64,000 nucleotides of DNA from Apoda limacodes (Eukaryota > Arthropoda > Insecta > Lepidoptera > Limacodidae): assembly GCA_946406115.1 (NCBI GenBank), contig OX291543.1, positions 24,826,815 through 24,890,814 on the forward strand. Reading direction: 5' to 3'. Within the stretch, counting starts at the first letter, position 1. Each line of letters opens with the position of its first letter. Below, piece by piece: positions 45,918-64,000 of the stretch. The notes under the pieces were generated by a model that searched no databases, had not been told where the DNA came from, and worked only from the letters and a program-made list of their open reading frames with translations. A program made the translations under genes and the position numbers.

Positions 45918-46299
45918 CAACATTGTTGTTGTTTATTGGTGATCAATAAACATTTATGTTTGTGTTAAATATTTTTATTACTTGAAAGAATTTTAAATTG
46001 TCATTAAAAAATGAAAATCCCTAATTATTTTAAGTGAATTATAAGTAATTTACAAATGATTAATATTTTGTGTTCATTAATTTATTACTTAATACGTTGA
46101 TTTTGTTAAATATAAAGTAACCTCAATAAATAACAAATATCATTTTAATTTATATAATTATACAACATATTTAATAATCACAAACACGTTATGCAGTGAT
46201 TTTATAAGATAAAAAAAATAATTCCTAAGGACATCTAACAAAGCATTTCCAGCCTAGTAGGATCCATATCGGAAATTAGTGTGCGTCGTAATCAATAAT

Positions 46300-46500
46300 A
46301 TTCCATACGCGTCATGGCTTTTCTTCATTGCCACAACGCGAATGAGATCGAATAGCATGTTAGCCACGACACGAATTTCGGTATTTGGTCTTTTTGCGAT
46401 ATCCCCAACGCGTCGTGCACGTTTTCATTAGAGCCATAACACGAATTTCGGCATGTGGATGTTTTACTGTGACCACAACGCGTTGTGAGCTATTTTTCCG
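46300..46500. repeat. degenerate ~70-bp tandem repeat with CACAACGCG core
   Basis: ACGAATTTCGG at 46371 and 46441 and C.CAACGCG at about 46332, 46403 and 46474 give a 70-bp period. The last copy contains the 14-bp palindrome CACAACGCGTTGTG (46474-46487). Confidence 0.75.
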
Positions 46501-46535
46501 CTCACTGAGCGTTTTCGATCTTTGAGCGTAACATA

Positions 46536-46566
46536 TAACATATATATATATATATATATATATATA
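46536..46566. repeat. (TA)n microsatellite
   Basis: About 15 TA units directly after the 70-bp array. Confidence 0.9.
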
Positions 46567-46987
46567 CTAAGAATACAAAGAAGTTTGCAAGAGCAGACCA
46601 GCCTCCACAGGCGGCACCCGTTCACATATATGACACATGAATAAGCCATCGCTTCGCTCAACCATGTTTTAGGGAACGTAACGACCCGACGCACATGCCA
46701 CCACCGCAGAGACTTTGAGCGAGCATGACACACTCAAGCAACTCCAATAAAACTTCGATTGTACTATATTCATATAACATATAATATTACACAGCAAACG
46801 AAGGACTATAGACGCTCGAGATTTCCCAGCGACCAACTAGTTGTGCCGTTCAGTCAGTCAGTGGGAACAAGCGATCTATTCGACGTAAATCTTTTTCGAT
46901 CCACGGAACTCCTAATCGCACTTGGCCAGTTGTTTTTGTAGTTTTGCCCTCGAGTGTCCTATAAAACATTTGATCGGTGCCATCATT

Positions 46988-47440
46988 TGTAAACAGCACT
47001 ACCAGTAGTAGTGCTGCTGTTAGTGCTGTTTAAAATAAACGAAAATTATATATTTACGCATTAATAAAACAAACAATGAAACTAATCAATAAAATAAGAT
47101 TTACAATGAGAGACAATAACAATGTCAATTAAAAATAAAGTATAAAAGAGGTCCTATCAAAGTTGATCAGTAGGTTGATTGATTTTATAACAGGATGAAC
47201 TACTGATCAACTAAGTTGAGTGAAAATAGTTGAGCTATAGAGAACAAAATGTTCGGTAATACAATCTATGTCCTACTGCTCAACTAGGGAAAAAGCGTTT
47301 TGTCGCTCGCTATTCCCCACTTTCTTCCTCAAAATTGTATAGACATTACTTATCTTGGAAGTTTTTTGAAGTTAAGTGAATGGTCTGGTAATGCCGTTTT
47401 TTGTAAACAGCACTACCAGTAGTGCGGCTGGTAGTGCTGT
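46988..47440. repeat. cluster of three hairpins
   Basis: Hairpin 1: AAACAGCACTA (46991-47001) with TAGTGCTGTTT (47021-47031). Hairpin 2: AGTTGATCAGTAG (47161-47173) with its reverse complement (47200-47212). Hairpin 3: ACAGCACTACCAG (47407-47419) with its reverse complement (47428-47440). Hairpins 1 and 3 also share a 24-bp direct repeat starting TTTGTAAACAGCACTACC. Confidence 0.8.
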
Positions 47441-47869
47441 ATACATGAATTATTTTGTCTTTAGGTTTTGTTTCTTAACAACGAATAAAGAACAAAGCTA
47501 TCATATTATATAAAAAATATATAGGTCTTATGCCAAAATCCAGACAGGAAACAGGGGAAAAAAATTGAATCGGGAAAAGCAGTCCGATATTTCCTCTTAT
47601 AATAACAATATTTACGTTCGAAAAACGCATTGGACTACGCGGCGGCGGCGAATCGAAATATCAAATCCAGCGATTCGATTAAGTTGAGCATCGTTTGAAG
47701 ATCTTTAAATTTAATACCCTTATACTGACCCTTTTTATTATTGTGACGGGCAACTACGGAACTCTATACTGCGCATCAACCGACACGCACTTGGTCGGTT
47801 TTTTGATAATGAATTCAGACTAACATCATACAAGATAAAAGAAACAATTAGAATAATTTATAAATATCC

Positions 47870-47875
47870 TTTATT
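47870..47875 (-). terminator. RpL11 poly(A) signal AATAAA
   Basis: AATAAA immediately after the TGA stop on the minus strand. Confidence 0.8.
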
Positions 47876-54737
<6,862 letters not shown>

Positions 54738-54775
54738 GATTACAGATTTGTAAAAGAAAAACAAAAGTCAAATAG
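54738..54775 (-). promoter_or_regulatory. RpL11 5' UTR with possible 5' TOP tract
   Basis: The minus strand before the ATG reads GACTTTTGTTTTTCTTTTAC. Starting at the C, this is an oligopyrimidine run of the kind that makes ribosomal-protein mRNAs responsive to TOR. The exact start is inferred. Confidence 0.5.
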
Positions 54776-56140
54776 TGTTGCTACCTAATCATACAGACTA
54801 AAAAAGTAGAGACTCTTTGCATCGATTAATATCGATGTCACTTTTACATTAGTGTAACTTGATAAGATTATTTGAATTCGGTTAACTGGTCGGATAAACC
54901 CCATACACGCACAGTTCCCCACCCCAATCATGTACTAGAGCCCACCACAATCGGTTCTAGTGATATCATAAAATTTTAAATTGAGTAAGGATATAAAATG
55001 GTGTCAAAGATGGGGTCCTAATTCATAGTTTTCCGCGCGAAACATTTTCCGAATCCTGTGCCATACCTTATTATTTGTCCAAAATATTATTTTTATAAAT
55101 TCTGAATTTTTCGAAACCCTGCTTTTCCAAATTAAAGATTGTACAAAAAAGAAGTATATTACATTCTCTTTGGTACAAACTTTCAATTTTTCGAATAAGT
55201 ACATTTTGACACATAAAGCAAAACTAAAAAAAATATTAGTGACTGATAACAGAAACCACCTTCCTGCCAGGGTTTTTTTCTAAGTTTTACAGTATGGGGT
55301 ACTTCAGCATACCAGCAAGCGTTCATAAGCTGAAAGCCTAGCAACAACAAGCACAGACTTCTCACCGCGCCAAGCTTAGGGCAATGTAAATGACAACCAA
55401 ACGAGCAAATCGTGCGTGTGCGCCACTGTATTAAAAACGTATATCGAATACGCCTTCAGGTATCTGATTCGGTCGTTTACTTATCAAGCCTGCTTCTTAG
55501 GGAGCTGAGACTCTTTGCTAGACAAGGTAAAAATAAAAAAAACTCAGGCTCGTGGGATTCGAATGAGTGTTTATTTTATTTCACATTTGTAAACATATTT
55601 TTTTACACTATGAAGTTTAGACTTTAGTCACAAATTTTTATTACAGTTAATACAATGGACCACAGACGTTTGTCCGTAGAGAACTCTCGGGTACGACCCT
55701 TCAGTGTAGTTCTGGGCAACGGCTCGGAAAATGGGTGATGCTTCTTGGATTCACCTTCTCTTTGGCCTCTCGGTGGTTTTCTTAAGCACTTAAACGGTGT
55801 ACCAATTGGCATCCTGTCTGTTACAGCCATGAAAGCGTATGATGTAAGGGTTGACTTCTTCACAACGTAAGTATAGTTACTAGAAAATTTTTACATACGT
55901 ATTTTAAGTTTTATTGGATTACCTAATTAGCCCGCGGTGTTACTCTGAATCTATATAAATTAGACCATTCCAGAGATACAGATGGATGGTTTTTATGTAT
56001 TTATACTACAAGTTGCCCATTTGGCCTTAGATCCGTAACATCTGCCTGAGAATCGCTCCTTTACCATAACCTGGGGCATCGGAAAAGGTAAGTCATAATT
56101 TGGACTCGCTACAAGAAGCGGGTTAACGAAATGAATTTAA
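54776..56140. other. intergenic, RpL11 upstream region
   Basis: Presumed RpL11 promoter near 54.8 kb. The minus-strand ORF at 55624-55863 (GTPFKCLRKPPRGQREGESK) is of unknown origin and may be transposon-derived. Confidence 0.4.
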
Positions 56141-56145
56141 AGTTT

Positions 56146-57290
56146 TTAAAAGCCTTTAAGAGAGGCATAGCAAGTACTGGCTCGAACAAGCCACCCAAGC
56201 AATAAAATCGGGGCATAGCGAGTACTTGCTCGAATGAGCAGCCTGAACAGCTGAAGCCAGTAGAAACAGCGTAGGAGACAGCACAGAGCCTTGCGGGACA
56301 CTAGCTTTAATGTCCACGCTATCAGAGCAACTACCGTCAACAACGGTTCGTATGCATTAGCCGGACAAAAAGCTAGCCACCCATTTGCACAAACCCTCGG
56401 GCACTCCGTAAGATGGCAACTTCGATAGAAGACCCCGGTGCCAGACCCGATCCAACGACTTCGCTATGTCCAGGCTGCATGCCAATGCCTCCCCCTGACT
56501 CTCAATGGCAAGTGCCCATCGGTGTGTGAGATACACTAGAAGGTCACCAGTCGGGCGACCGTGGCGAAAACCATATTGACGGTCGCTGACCAGGTTGTGT
56601 TTTTCTAGGTAACTTTCGAGCTTCTAGCTGTGTGTTGATCACATCACCTTGGAGAGGACAGAGTTAATAGCGATAGGCCTGTAATTCGGTGGATCTGATC
56701 TATCGCCCTTTTTGGGCACCGGGTGCACATTCCCTGTCTTCCATTATGACGGAAATTGCCTAGTATGGTAGGAAAGCGCGAAGAGAGAGCGAGTATATGA
56801 CATAACTCAGGAGCACACTGCTGGAATACCGTTTGGCCCACTCGACTTATAAACGTCTAGAGAAAGCAACAGTCGCCGGGCCACCCACTGTGTTATGGAG
56901 ATTTACGGCATGGTTTTACCGCACCACAGTATAGTAGGTGGTACAACGCCTTCGTCGTTCATATTTGAGTTGGTGGCAAAAATACTGCCAAAAAGATCGG
57001 CTTTCTCTTTTGCACTATGGGCTAAATCATCATCGGTCTTTTGCAGTGGTGGTAACGGTAACTGGCAGAAGTTCCCCTCGGCAGCTTTGGCAAGCGACCA
57101 GAAAGCACGACTCCCAGAGGGATAGCTCGCAAGTCGCTCACATATTTTCCGATGAATTGGAATTTAGCCCTGGCAGTTGCTTTCTTTCATTGGTCTGCAA
57201 CCTGTCTAGGAGAAGGACAACTCCTAAAACAAACCTGGAACTGTGTTTCGTCAGACTCAGAAATATAGCCAGCGATAGCTAAAAAGTAAA
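56146..57290 (-). mobile_element. decayed LINE reverse transcriptase
   Basis: Minus-strand blocks in order from 57130 to 56150: LPSGSRAFWSLAKAAEGNF, AKEKADLFGSIFATNSNM, DPPNYRPIAINSVLSKV, QYGFRHGRPTGDLLVYLTHR, ALACSLDIAKSLDRVWH, LCKWVASFLSG, and VPQGSVLSPTLFLLASA. This is a Jockey/R1-group non-LTR reverse transcriptase; the YADD region and the 3' end are missing. Several frame changes. Confidence 0.85.
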
Positions 57291-57504
57291 AAATAAATTA
57301 AAAAAAGGCATTATTTAAATGCTCTAAAAAGAAGAATATAAATATTTCCTTTAAAATTTTAACTATCAACTTATAACCTGATTCTACACAATTTATATGA
57401 TCATAAAAGCTTGTTGCAAGGTTTGCGTAAGTACCTATAAGTATTTAATTAAACTAAAATTTATAAAAAAGAATAACTTAGCTAACTAACTTGCATAATG
57501 AGAT

Positions 57505-57800
57505 GTGTTCTGAGGAATTGTTCGAAATGATGCCCACGGTTACTTTCTACCATCGCACCGCTCGCAATCGGCAGGGAATTCATTCTCACACCTTGTAACC
57601 TAAATTTTCAAGTACGGTGTGGTTTTTGAGAAACTTCCTCCTGCGAACGTAAAGGTTGTGGAATGAGCTAACTGCCGAGGTTTTCTCTGAGGACTACAGT
57701 ATTGGGTTATTTGGACAAGTGGTGCCCCAAGTGTTGCAAGCGTTTATAGGCTTCGGTGACCGCTTACCATCAGGCGGACCGTAAGCTTGTTTGCCACCTT
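57505..57800 (+). mobile_element. LINE 3' end (same family as 7866-8150)
   Basis: CTACCATCGCACCGCTCGCA (coding TFYHRTARNRQG), then LWNELTAEVFSEDYS and the tail CGTAAGCTTGTTTGCCACCT. Confidence 0.75.
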
Positions 57801-58019
57801 TACCCCAACACCTTATAGCTTAAGACTCTACAGGACTCTTGCTGGCATCTTTGATAAGAGATAGATAAAGACAATAATTGTTGTTTTTTTATTAGGAAAA
57901 TAATTTGGATCCAGGGGGCCTCATCTCTTTTGTTACCCCAAGGCCTCCAGGCCTCTAAATCCGCTCCTATTTTAGTGATTAATAACAAGCTGAATCTTTG
58001 TATCTTTGTTTCTTCTAAA

Positions 58020-58235
58020 GTAGGTCTGTTCTATTCTAAACATATGTGGTAGTGTTGACTCATTTTGACCACGTAGCAACAGGTAATTCTTCATGAGCAT
58101 GCATCATACTACGAGCAGATTTAACTAAAGTTCGAATATCACGTTCACATGATCAATTGTGTTGAGGTGTAAAGGGCATCGTAAATTGTTGATTAATGCC
58201 AGCATTGAGCAGTAGTTTTCTAACATTCTTATTTA
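58020..58235 (-). pseudogene. Copia integrase C-terminal fragment
   Basis: The minus-strand frame reads NVRKLLLNAGINQQFTMPFT, then CERDIRTLVKSARSMMHAHE and ELPVATW, with stops between. The catalytic-Glu region of the Ty1/copia integrase (ERD) is recognisable. Confidence 0.8.
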
Positions 58236-58239
58236 TTTA

Positions 58240-58700
58240 AACAGTGTGAGACTGAAGCATTCTTGTGCATAAGAAATCGTATGGAAAACATAATTATTCT
58301 TGCACTTTATGTTGAAGATGGCCTTTTTGCTTCAGCAAACACAAAAGAAACTGAGAAGTTTGTGATGAAATTAAAAAGAAGGTTCAAAATTACAACGAAA
58401 TCTGCTTCTTATCACTCAAGGTTTCACAGAAGCATTATACTGAGATGTTGCTAGAACGGTTTGGAATGCAAGATTGTGAAGAAGTTAGCACTCCAATAGT
58501 CAAAGACTGTGAAATAAGATTGTGAAGAAGAGGATGTTATAAAATTTTCTTACCGTCAAAACGTCGGTTATGCTACAAGCGTAGATTCTCGAAATTAAGA
58601 TAAAAAGTCAGACGCATTCTTAGATATCTCAAAGGAACTTTAAAGATTCATTCAAACTAAGACAAATTTCGCGTAGGACGCGGCACGCTTAGCGTCCTAA
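58240..58700 (+). pseudogene. Copia reverse-transcriptase fragment
   Basis: The plus-strand frame reads RMENIIILALYVEDGLFASA, then FVMKLKRRFKITTKSASY. The copia YVDD box is YVED here. Opposite in strand to the integrase piece next to it. Confidence 0.8.
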
Positions 58701-59480
58701 ACTGACGTGAATTCCCACGCGTCATTATTTTTAGTTTCCTAACAAGAAAATATGTCTTTTGATATCAAAGTTGTGGTTTTGTTATTAATAGCAGTAGCTG
58801 AAGAAGAATCTCAAAGTTTGAGTAAAGGATCTTGTTTTCTTTTACTTTCAGTAAAAATAATTCCATATTGAACAGCATTTCGTAAAGCACGCACGATCCC
58901 GCGTATATTCCGCTGCAACACATACCGCTATTCACACCAATTTGGACACTTGTATGGACACAAATTGGCGGACGCAATCGACACGGGCAATTCGCGTCAC
59001 GCGTTTGAATGAATTAAGCGTCATTATGGGATTATGTATAAAAAGGAGTCAAAACGGGAATACTTTAATGCTACAGTAACTCTGATCATGGTGGTTGTAG
59101 TACTCACTTAGGTACAATATATATATTATCTATATATTCACTGACTATACCACTCTAATGTCAGGTAGCCGTCCGCACGTCTGCACTCGATCGCTGCCGT
59201 TAACTGATAGCTTTATACAGATAGACAAACCCTACATCCCTTCTTTGGTACAATTTATATATTTCAAGCAACCTAATCAATGGATTGGATCAAATGGATA
59301 CGCCCACCTTAATCACTCTGTTCACCCACACTTGCATCATGATCGTTCTCTTCTTCTTAATCTGCCCATTTTTTTAATATAGCACATTCCGTCTGAGTAT
59401 TTACCCTGTTTCTTGATTCCTGACAACTACGTCTCTGCCTTCTTCCTTTCTCCTTCTTCTCTCCGTCTTCATTAATTGTT
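58700..59480. other. intergenic, no recognised feature
   Basis: No coding or repeat structure identified apart from a short AT microsatellite near 59125. Confidence 0.4.
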
Positions 59481-59489
59481 ATTAATGTA

Positions 59490-60310
59490 ATTGACAATTG
59501 TGTCTCCTTATGTCAGCAAATTCTTTGCAGTCTGGCCCTTGACCTGTGTATTGTATTGCAGTAGTGCATTCTGCCGTAGATCATGGTTAATGTTTATATT
59601 TAGGAATTTCATTATACTTAAGCTCCCCTTGTTCTATAATTTGCAAAGTTGTTGGTCGGTTGTAATACGAAAGAGTGTGCTAAATCTAACTATCCAACCT
59701 TCGGGTTTTGGCTACTGTATTGGCCAAAATATCTTTAAGACGGATTGCTTCTGTTTTGATCCTATTGCTCTATCAATCACTGTGATCAGGCATCCACATT
59801 CATCCCTCAAAGCGAGCAGTGGCTCCAGTATGTCCGCATGTATGTGCTCTATCTGACCCATTACACGGCGGAAACGACCCTAGTGGAGACCTAGTATGAT
59901 TGCAAACCTTGCTCTTTTGGCACGGAATGCAGACCTTGGTCCACTTCCCCACGTCTGTATTCATTCCTTGCCAAACTGACCCACCCACCTACCACTGACC
60001 AGTCCGCGCGCAGCCTCTCCGCTTGGATAACTCATACCATGGACGATCCAGCACGCTCCGCACATTAAACCCTGAGGAATACACGGTCCGGCAACTGAAG
60101 TTGATGTCCCACATATAATCGGTGCCAGGAACCAATATACTTTGCAGAACTTACCAATTCCATTGGTAACCCATCGCTCCTTCGCTGCCCTTGCATTTGC
60201 CTCTGCATTGCAATCTAATGAAGACGGACATGTTACTGTCCCAATTCCGGAAAGTTCTCATGGTTCAAATCATCCTCTGTGAAGGTAGGCCGTGCCCCAA
60301 CAGTCAGACG
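59490..60310 (-). pseudogene. Ty3/Gypsy integrase remnant
   Basis: Minus-strand pieces: GGSVWQGMNTDVGKWTKVCI followed by PCQKSKVCNHTRSPLGSFPP (the zinc-binding HHCC tail and linker), then IEHIHADILEPL and LITVIDRA (core domain with the first Asp), and a RITTDQ block. Spread over several frames with many stops. Confidence 0.75.
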
Positions 60311-60849
60311 TATAAGGCTGAACACAGATACTTTTTATCATAACACATATTCTGTGCAGATTTCAGTTAATTACTATGGTTCAGAAGGGCACAGACAAAC
60401 TTAAATATAGTCCCGTTGGCACCCTAAAAATCATTTTGATTATCATCATAGGTTTGAACGATGTTTTGATAACCATAATGTTAATCTTGAAATAAAAGTT
60501 GGATACAGGTTTTGACAACTAGAAAATTATCGGCATCCTTGAAACTCGAACACCACTTATACAAATGGAACCTATATACGTAAGAAGCAACCAATAAAGG
60601 AAAGCAGTTTCTAAAAGCTGTTCTTGTCTTCATTTTCGCAAAAGACATACGTCTCTTTATAATATGAGAAGTACTTATTTCTACTACGATAAATAACCTA
60701 GTTTCTCAACGATAAAAATACTTTAAAAAAAAATTAATGAACAAGCTGCCCAACATCCTCGCTCACACTTTGCTTCTATTTAAAAAAAAAACCAAATAAA
60801 AAATCATCTATTGCTACCGAAAAAAAAACTTGAAAAAACTTAAATATTA

Positions 60850-61025
60850 CCCAGCGACGTACTAGGGCAGATGTCCATCTCTGTAATAATCCAGCCAAGT
60901 TTAAAAGATAAATTTTGTATGAATATACGGTACAAATCGTAGCTCATTCTCTTTGGTTGGATTACTGACATTAAGCGCATAATGCACATTATGTCGGTAA
61001 ACAAAACGCCACTTAAATACAATAT
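60850..61025. repeat. repeat related to 61330-61417 / 61810-61845
   Basis: TCATTCTCTTTGGTTGGATT, ACTGACATTAAGCGCATAAT and AACAAAACGCCACTT recur in a second copy that is interrupted by the 61418-61777 element. Confidence 0.65.
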
Positions 61026-61417
61026 AATATCTCTCTTTAATCTGTGGCCTGTTTTTGCAGCTTGCAATTTCTCGCAAATTTAGCAAATTTCGCAACTGAC
61101 AGCAGGATAGCAAATAGTTTTTTCAACAAAACAGTAAAAGACAGCACGAAAGCAAATGCAATCGTAACAGCTAAAAATCACGCCCATTATATGTATAATC
61201 TTCTAATCTACTAGCATACTGTCAAGATGCTTTGTCTCCCTCACTTACATCAGCCATAAACCTGGCTAGTTAAAGGTGCGTTTTGTTCACTGCTTCAATG
61301 CGTTTAATGTCATAATACAGCTTAGTTAAAAAGACATAAACTCTGTATGGCACACTACAAATCTTGGCTTATTCTCTTTAGTTGGATTATCGACATTAAC
61401 TGCATATTGTACGTTAT

Positions 61418-61777
61418 TAGGGCGTTCCTTCTGAGCCGCGTTAAAATTTAATAGTAAAACCTCATTTTAGCACCAACTAGCCGTTCCGTCTGAGCGCATC
61501 TGATAATTTCAGCGGCGCTATTATTGTCCAAACGAAACGCGTTTAGCGTCATTTTTTGACACTTCCGTGTGTGTATATGTTTTAATATTTTATTTTGTTT
61601 TTTTGCAGATATTAACAAAGATATATAGTTCATAATGCAAAAATAAACTGTTCTCAAAAAAAAACAACGTTATAAGTATTTTTCTCAACGAATTCAATTT
61701 CACATTTGACAGCTGTCAAAAAGTAGCGCAAAAGCGCGTACTATTAAATTTTAACGCGGCTCAGAAGGAACGCCCTA
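61418..61777. mobile_element. 360-bp TIR element (MITE), nested
   Basis: Perfect 39-bp inverted ends, 61418-61456 and 61739-61777, beginning TAGGGCGTTCCTTCTGAGCC; TA at both outer ends suggests a TA target. It contains GACAGCTGTC at about 61708. Inserted within an older repeat. Confidence 0.9.
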
Positions 61778-62165
61778 AGTGTTAAGAAATCGCCCGATGG
61801 AACGCCTTTTATGTCGGGCAACAAAACGCCACTTCAATAAATGTGCTGTCCAGACCAGATCTCTAAGTCTATGGTTTTATCTTAATTTGTTAATGTATTT
61901 TGTGAATATATTGTTCTTGTGATTTATTTTACTTATTATTTATGTACCTACCTTTCTTAACAGAATCACTATGCACCGCGGGCCACCACAGATTTACATA
62001 TTATTTTTTAGTAACTAGCTGCGGCAACAAGTCCTATACCTACTTATCGTACTTCAAGCAAACAGACAAAATATCTGCAACAAACTACCTACATACAGCT
62101 GATTAATTTAGCAACTTCGAATTGAGAACTTCAAATTTATATTCTGTGCTAATCAATAATAAAAT

Positions 62166-62471
62166 ATGACTCCAGTCATCTCTTCTTCCCAAATTATTAG
62201 GAGATATCACTGTAGTATTTGCAACGTGTTTACAAACTCTGTTAATCAGTTTAATAGTCACATGGATGGAGTTAAACATCAACAAAAAGTGCTACTGATT
62301 TTTAATTGGAGTAGTAGCAAAAGGAATATCAACAATAATGATAACGATGAATTTAATTGGAACCTTATTTTCTATCTCCCTGTCTTCATCATTTTATGCA
62401 TTACGTCTTATGTTTTTTGTTTCTTGATAATTTCAGTAGGTAAATCGTTTTTATGTATACCTATATATTAG
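62166..62471 (+). CDS. small matrin/U1-type zinc-finger protein with hydrophobic tail
   Basis: Single-exon ORF of 101 residues with AATAAA about 5 bp after the stop (near 62477). Residues 14-40 hold one zinc finger, YHCSICNVFTNSVNQFNSHM..VKH, spacing C-X2-C-X12-H-X5-H (C16, C19, H32, H38), the U1/matrin type that usually binds double-stranded RNA or RNA-protein complexes. Residues about 67-92 are strongly hydrophobic (FYLPVFIILCITSYVFCFLI) and may be a membrane anchor; between lies an Asn/Asp-rich linker. No upstream exon is evident; the ATG at 62166 follows ATAAAAT. I do not recognise an orthologue. It could also be a retrocopy of a zinc-finger exon. Confidence 0.6.
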   Translation: MTPVISSSQIIRRYHCSICNVFTNSVNQFNSHMDGVKHQQKVLLIFNWSSSKRNINNNDNDEFNWNLIFYLPVFIILCITSYVFCFLIISVGKSFLCIPIY

Positions 62472-62489
62472 TTTGAATAAAATTCACAT

Positions 62490-64000
62490 TATATTTACAT
62501 CATTAAATTTGGCGCCATAATTTTAATTGGCGGAGAAGTCCTCCCCCAAGCGTTCATGGCTTCTGTGCGCACGAACGAACGCGCAGAACAATGAGGTAGC
62601 AGCCATTTTATGTCGGTGTCCAGAAAATATAATTCGAATGGCCAATCTTTATGAAATTGTGTAATTAGTGCCCTAATTTATGTATTTCCACATACATTGC
62701 TATAAATAGGTGTCTGTTTATATATGTGAGTAGAAACTTGAGTTTTGATGTTTGTTTTATCAAAGTTATGAGCATAATTCATTTCTTAGTTTATTGGATT
62801 ATAATTAAACAAATAAGTAATAGTAAATAGTTCAATTGAAATTCTAATTAATTTGTACTAAAGGTCGCTGTATTTTCACTGACGCTGATTTATGTAGGAT
62901 TTCATATACTAATAATGGTTAACGTACGATAACCAAATTCTTATTGGCTTAGAATATGACATAACTTTCACTGTAAATTATGATAAAGAGCTTTAATATA
63001 TTATATATAAACTCCCACTGTTTACATTGTTTGCTGTCATTTTGTAATTGCTTTCACTAATGGGCAATGCGCAGCCTCAGCTGCAAAGTTACGAACAAAA
63101 TTCGATAATGTAGGTATTGGCCATTTTATTGATGGCCTGAGGGGGTCAGGGTGGAGACATTTGGTGAGCTTCCGCCATTTAGTTTTTTTGAGCCCTATTT
63201 GTTTTCATAAAGAAGTTCAATAGCAGATTACTTTGTATGGTTCCTACTAGCATATTTAATGAATTGTTTATATTTCTCTACATTATAAAATCAGCAGGCA
63301 AAGTGTGCTATGATAATGATTTATTTGGCTTGTACTACTGTTAGCACAACAATATTAGGTAATCCTATTAGGCCTGTGATCCTTAAATAATATTGAAATA
63401 CAAATATTCTTAAGCAAAAATTAAACATATATAAAACATCGTAATTATAATACCTACCTAGTATTAGTATTTAGTTTGTATCAAATATTTATTCAGTGTT
63501 TCTACCTGTCATATATATATATATTAAATTCTAGGTGCATTCATATTAAACAGAGTCTACCTGATTTTAAAACTATATCTTAGCACAGTTTATTGTTTCA
63601 TTTAATTAAATGAAAGACTTATTGCTAGTTTTTTACAGCAATTTAGAAAACATAGTAATAGACACTCAGTAACTCCAAAAGTTTATTGTTTAATTTAATT
63701 TTTCAAAATTCAAAAATAAAATTATCCAATAAATAATAAAACATGAATTAGTATGTGTAGCAAATCAAAACATACAAAACTGTTCCATAATATGTAATAA
63801 AAAGGGGTGTTTTGTTGACAAGCATTATATGCATTGAATGCTGTCTATGCGCACATTAAATTTTTCTGTTGACCAAAAACGAAAGCTCTTTGATGTCACT
63901 TCAGGACTGTATTTAATGCATTGGCTGCACATGCTCGGGAGGTAGAGCAGCGGATGTGCTGTCAAAATAGTGAAAGGCCAAATTGTTAGTTTACTTTTGG
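62490..64000. other. right end of window, no recognised feature
   Basis: AT-rich, with a short (TA)n at about 63512-63524. No exon, RNA gene or transposon end that I can support. Confidence 0.5.

Noticed and set aside
59491..59856. Plus-strand ORF of 121 residues
   Set aside because: Antisense of the Gypsy integrase remnant.

Overview
The window is nuclear DNA of an insect, almost certainly a moth or butterfly (Lepidoptera). The genes are animal genes split by spliceosomal introns (GT-AG, AT-rich, from about 0.2 kb to over 7 kb). The introns are packed with transposon families typical of lepidopteran genomes: RTE, Jockey-like and CR1/L2-like LINEs, DIRS, Copia, Gypsy, a Ginger-type integrase, tRNA-derived SINEs, hAT- and TA-type MITEs. 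The species cannot be named from the sequence alone.

Layout. (1) 1-20355, plus strand: the last eight exons of the V-ATPase regulatory subunit H gene (VhaSFD/ATP6V1H); its start lies left of the window. (2) 21817-43347, minus strand: the gene for dynein regulatory complex subunit 1 (DRC1), sixteen exons recovered from start to stop codon, with one junction unresolved. It converges tail-to-tail on VhaSFD, 1.46 kb apart. (3) 44.1-47.5 kb: an intergenic block with a decayed Ginger/KRBA2-type integrase, a 104-bp tandem array, a 70-bp tandem array and a group of hairpins. (4) 47876-54737, minus strand: a complete five-exon gene for ribosomal protein L11 (RpL11), whose last intron holds a lysine-rich, decayed gene-like insertion. 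(5) 54.7-62.1 kb: decayed LINE, Copia and Gypsy pieces and a TIR element. (6) 62166-62471, plus strand: a small single-exon ORF with a matrin/U1-type zinc finger and a hydrophobic tail. (7) 62.5-64 kb: nothing recognisable.

The three main genes do unrelated housekeeping or structural jobs: proton pumping by the V-ATPase, motility of cilia and sperm flagella, and the large ribosomal subunit. There is no operon-like logic. What is unusual is the mobile DNA: a DIRS element with a tyrosine recombinase inside DRC1, a RTE piece about 36 bp from a DRC1 splice donor, a long-armed MITE 40 bp from a VhaSFD splice acceptor, a perfect 91-bp inverted repeat, a 44-bp perfect palindrome inside a TIR element, and two elements with clear 8-bp target duplications. 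No virus, CRISPR array, intact tRNA gene or rRNA gene was found.
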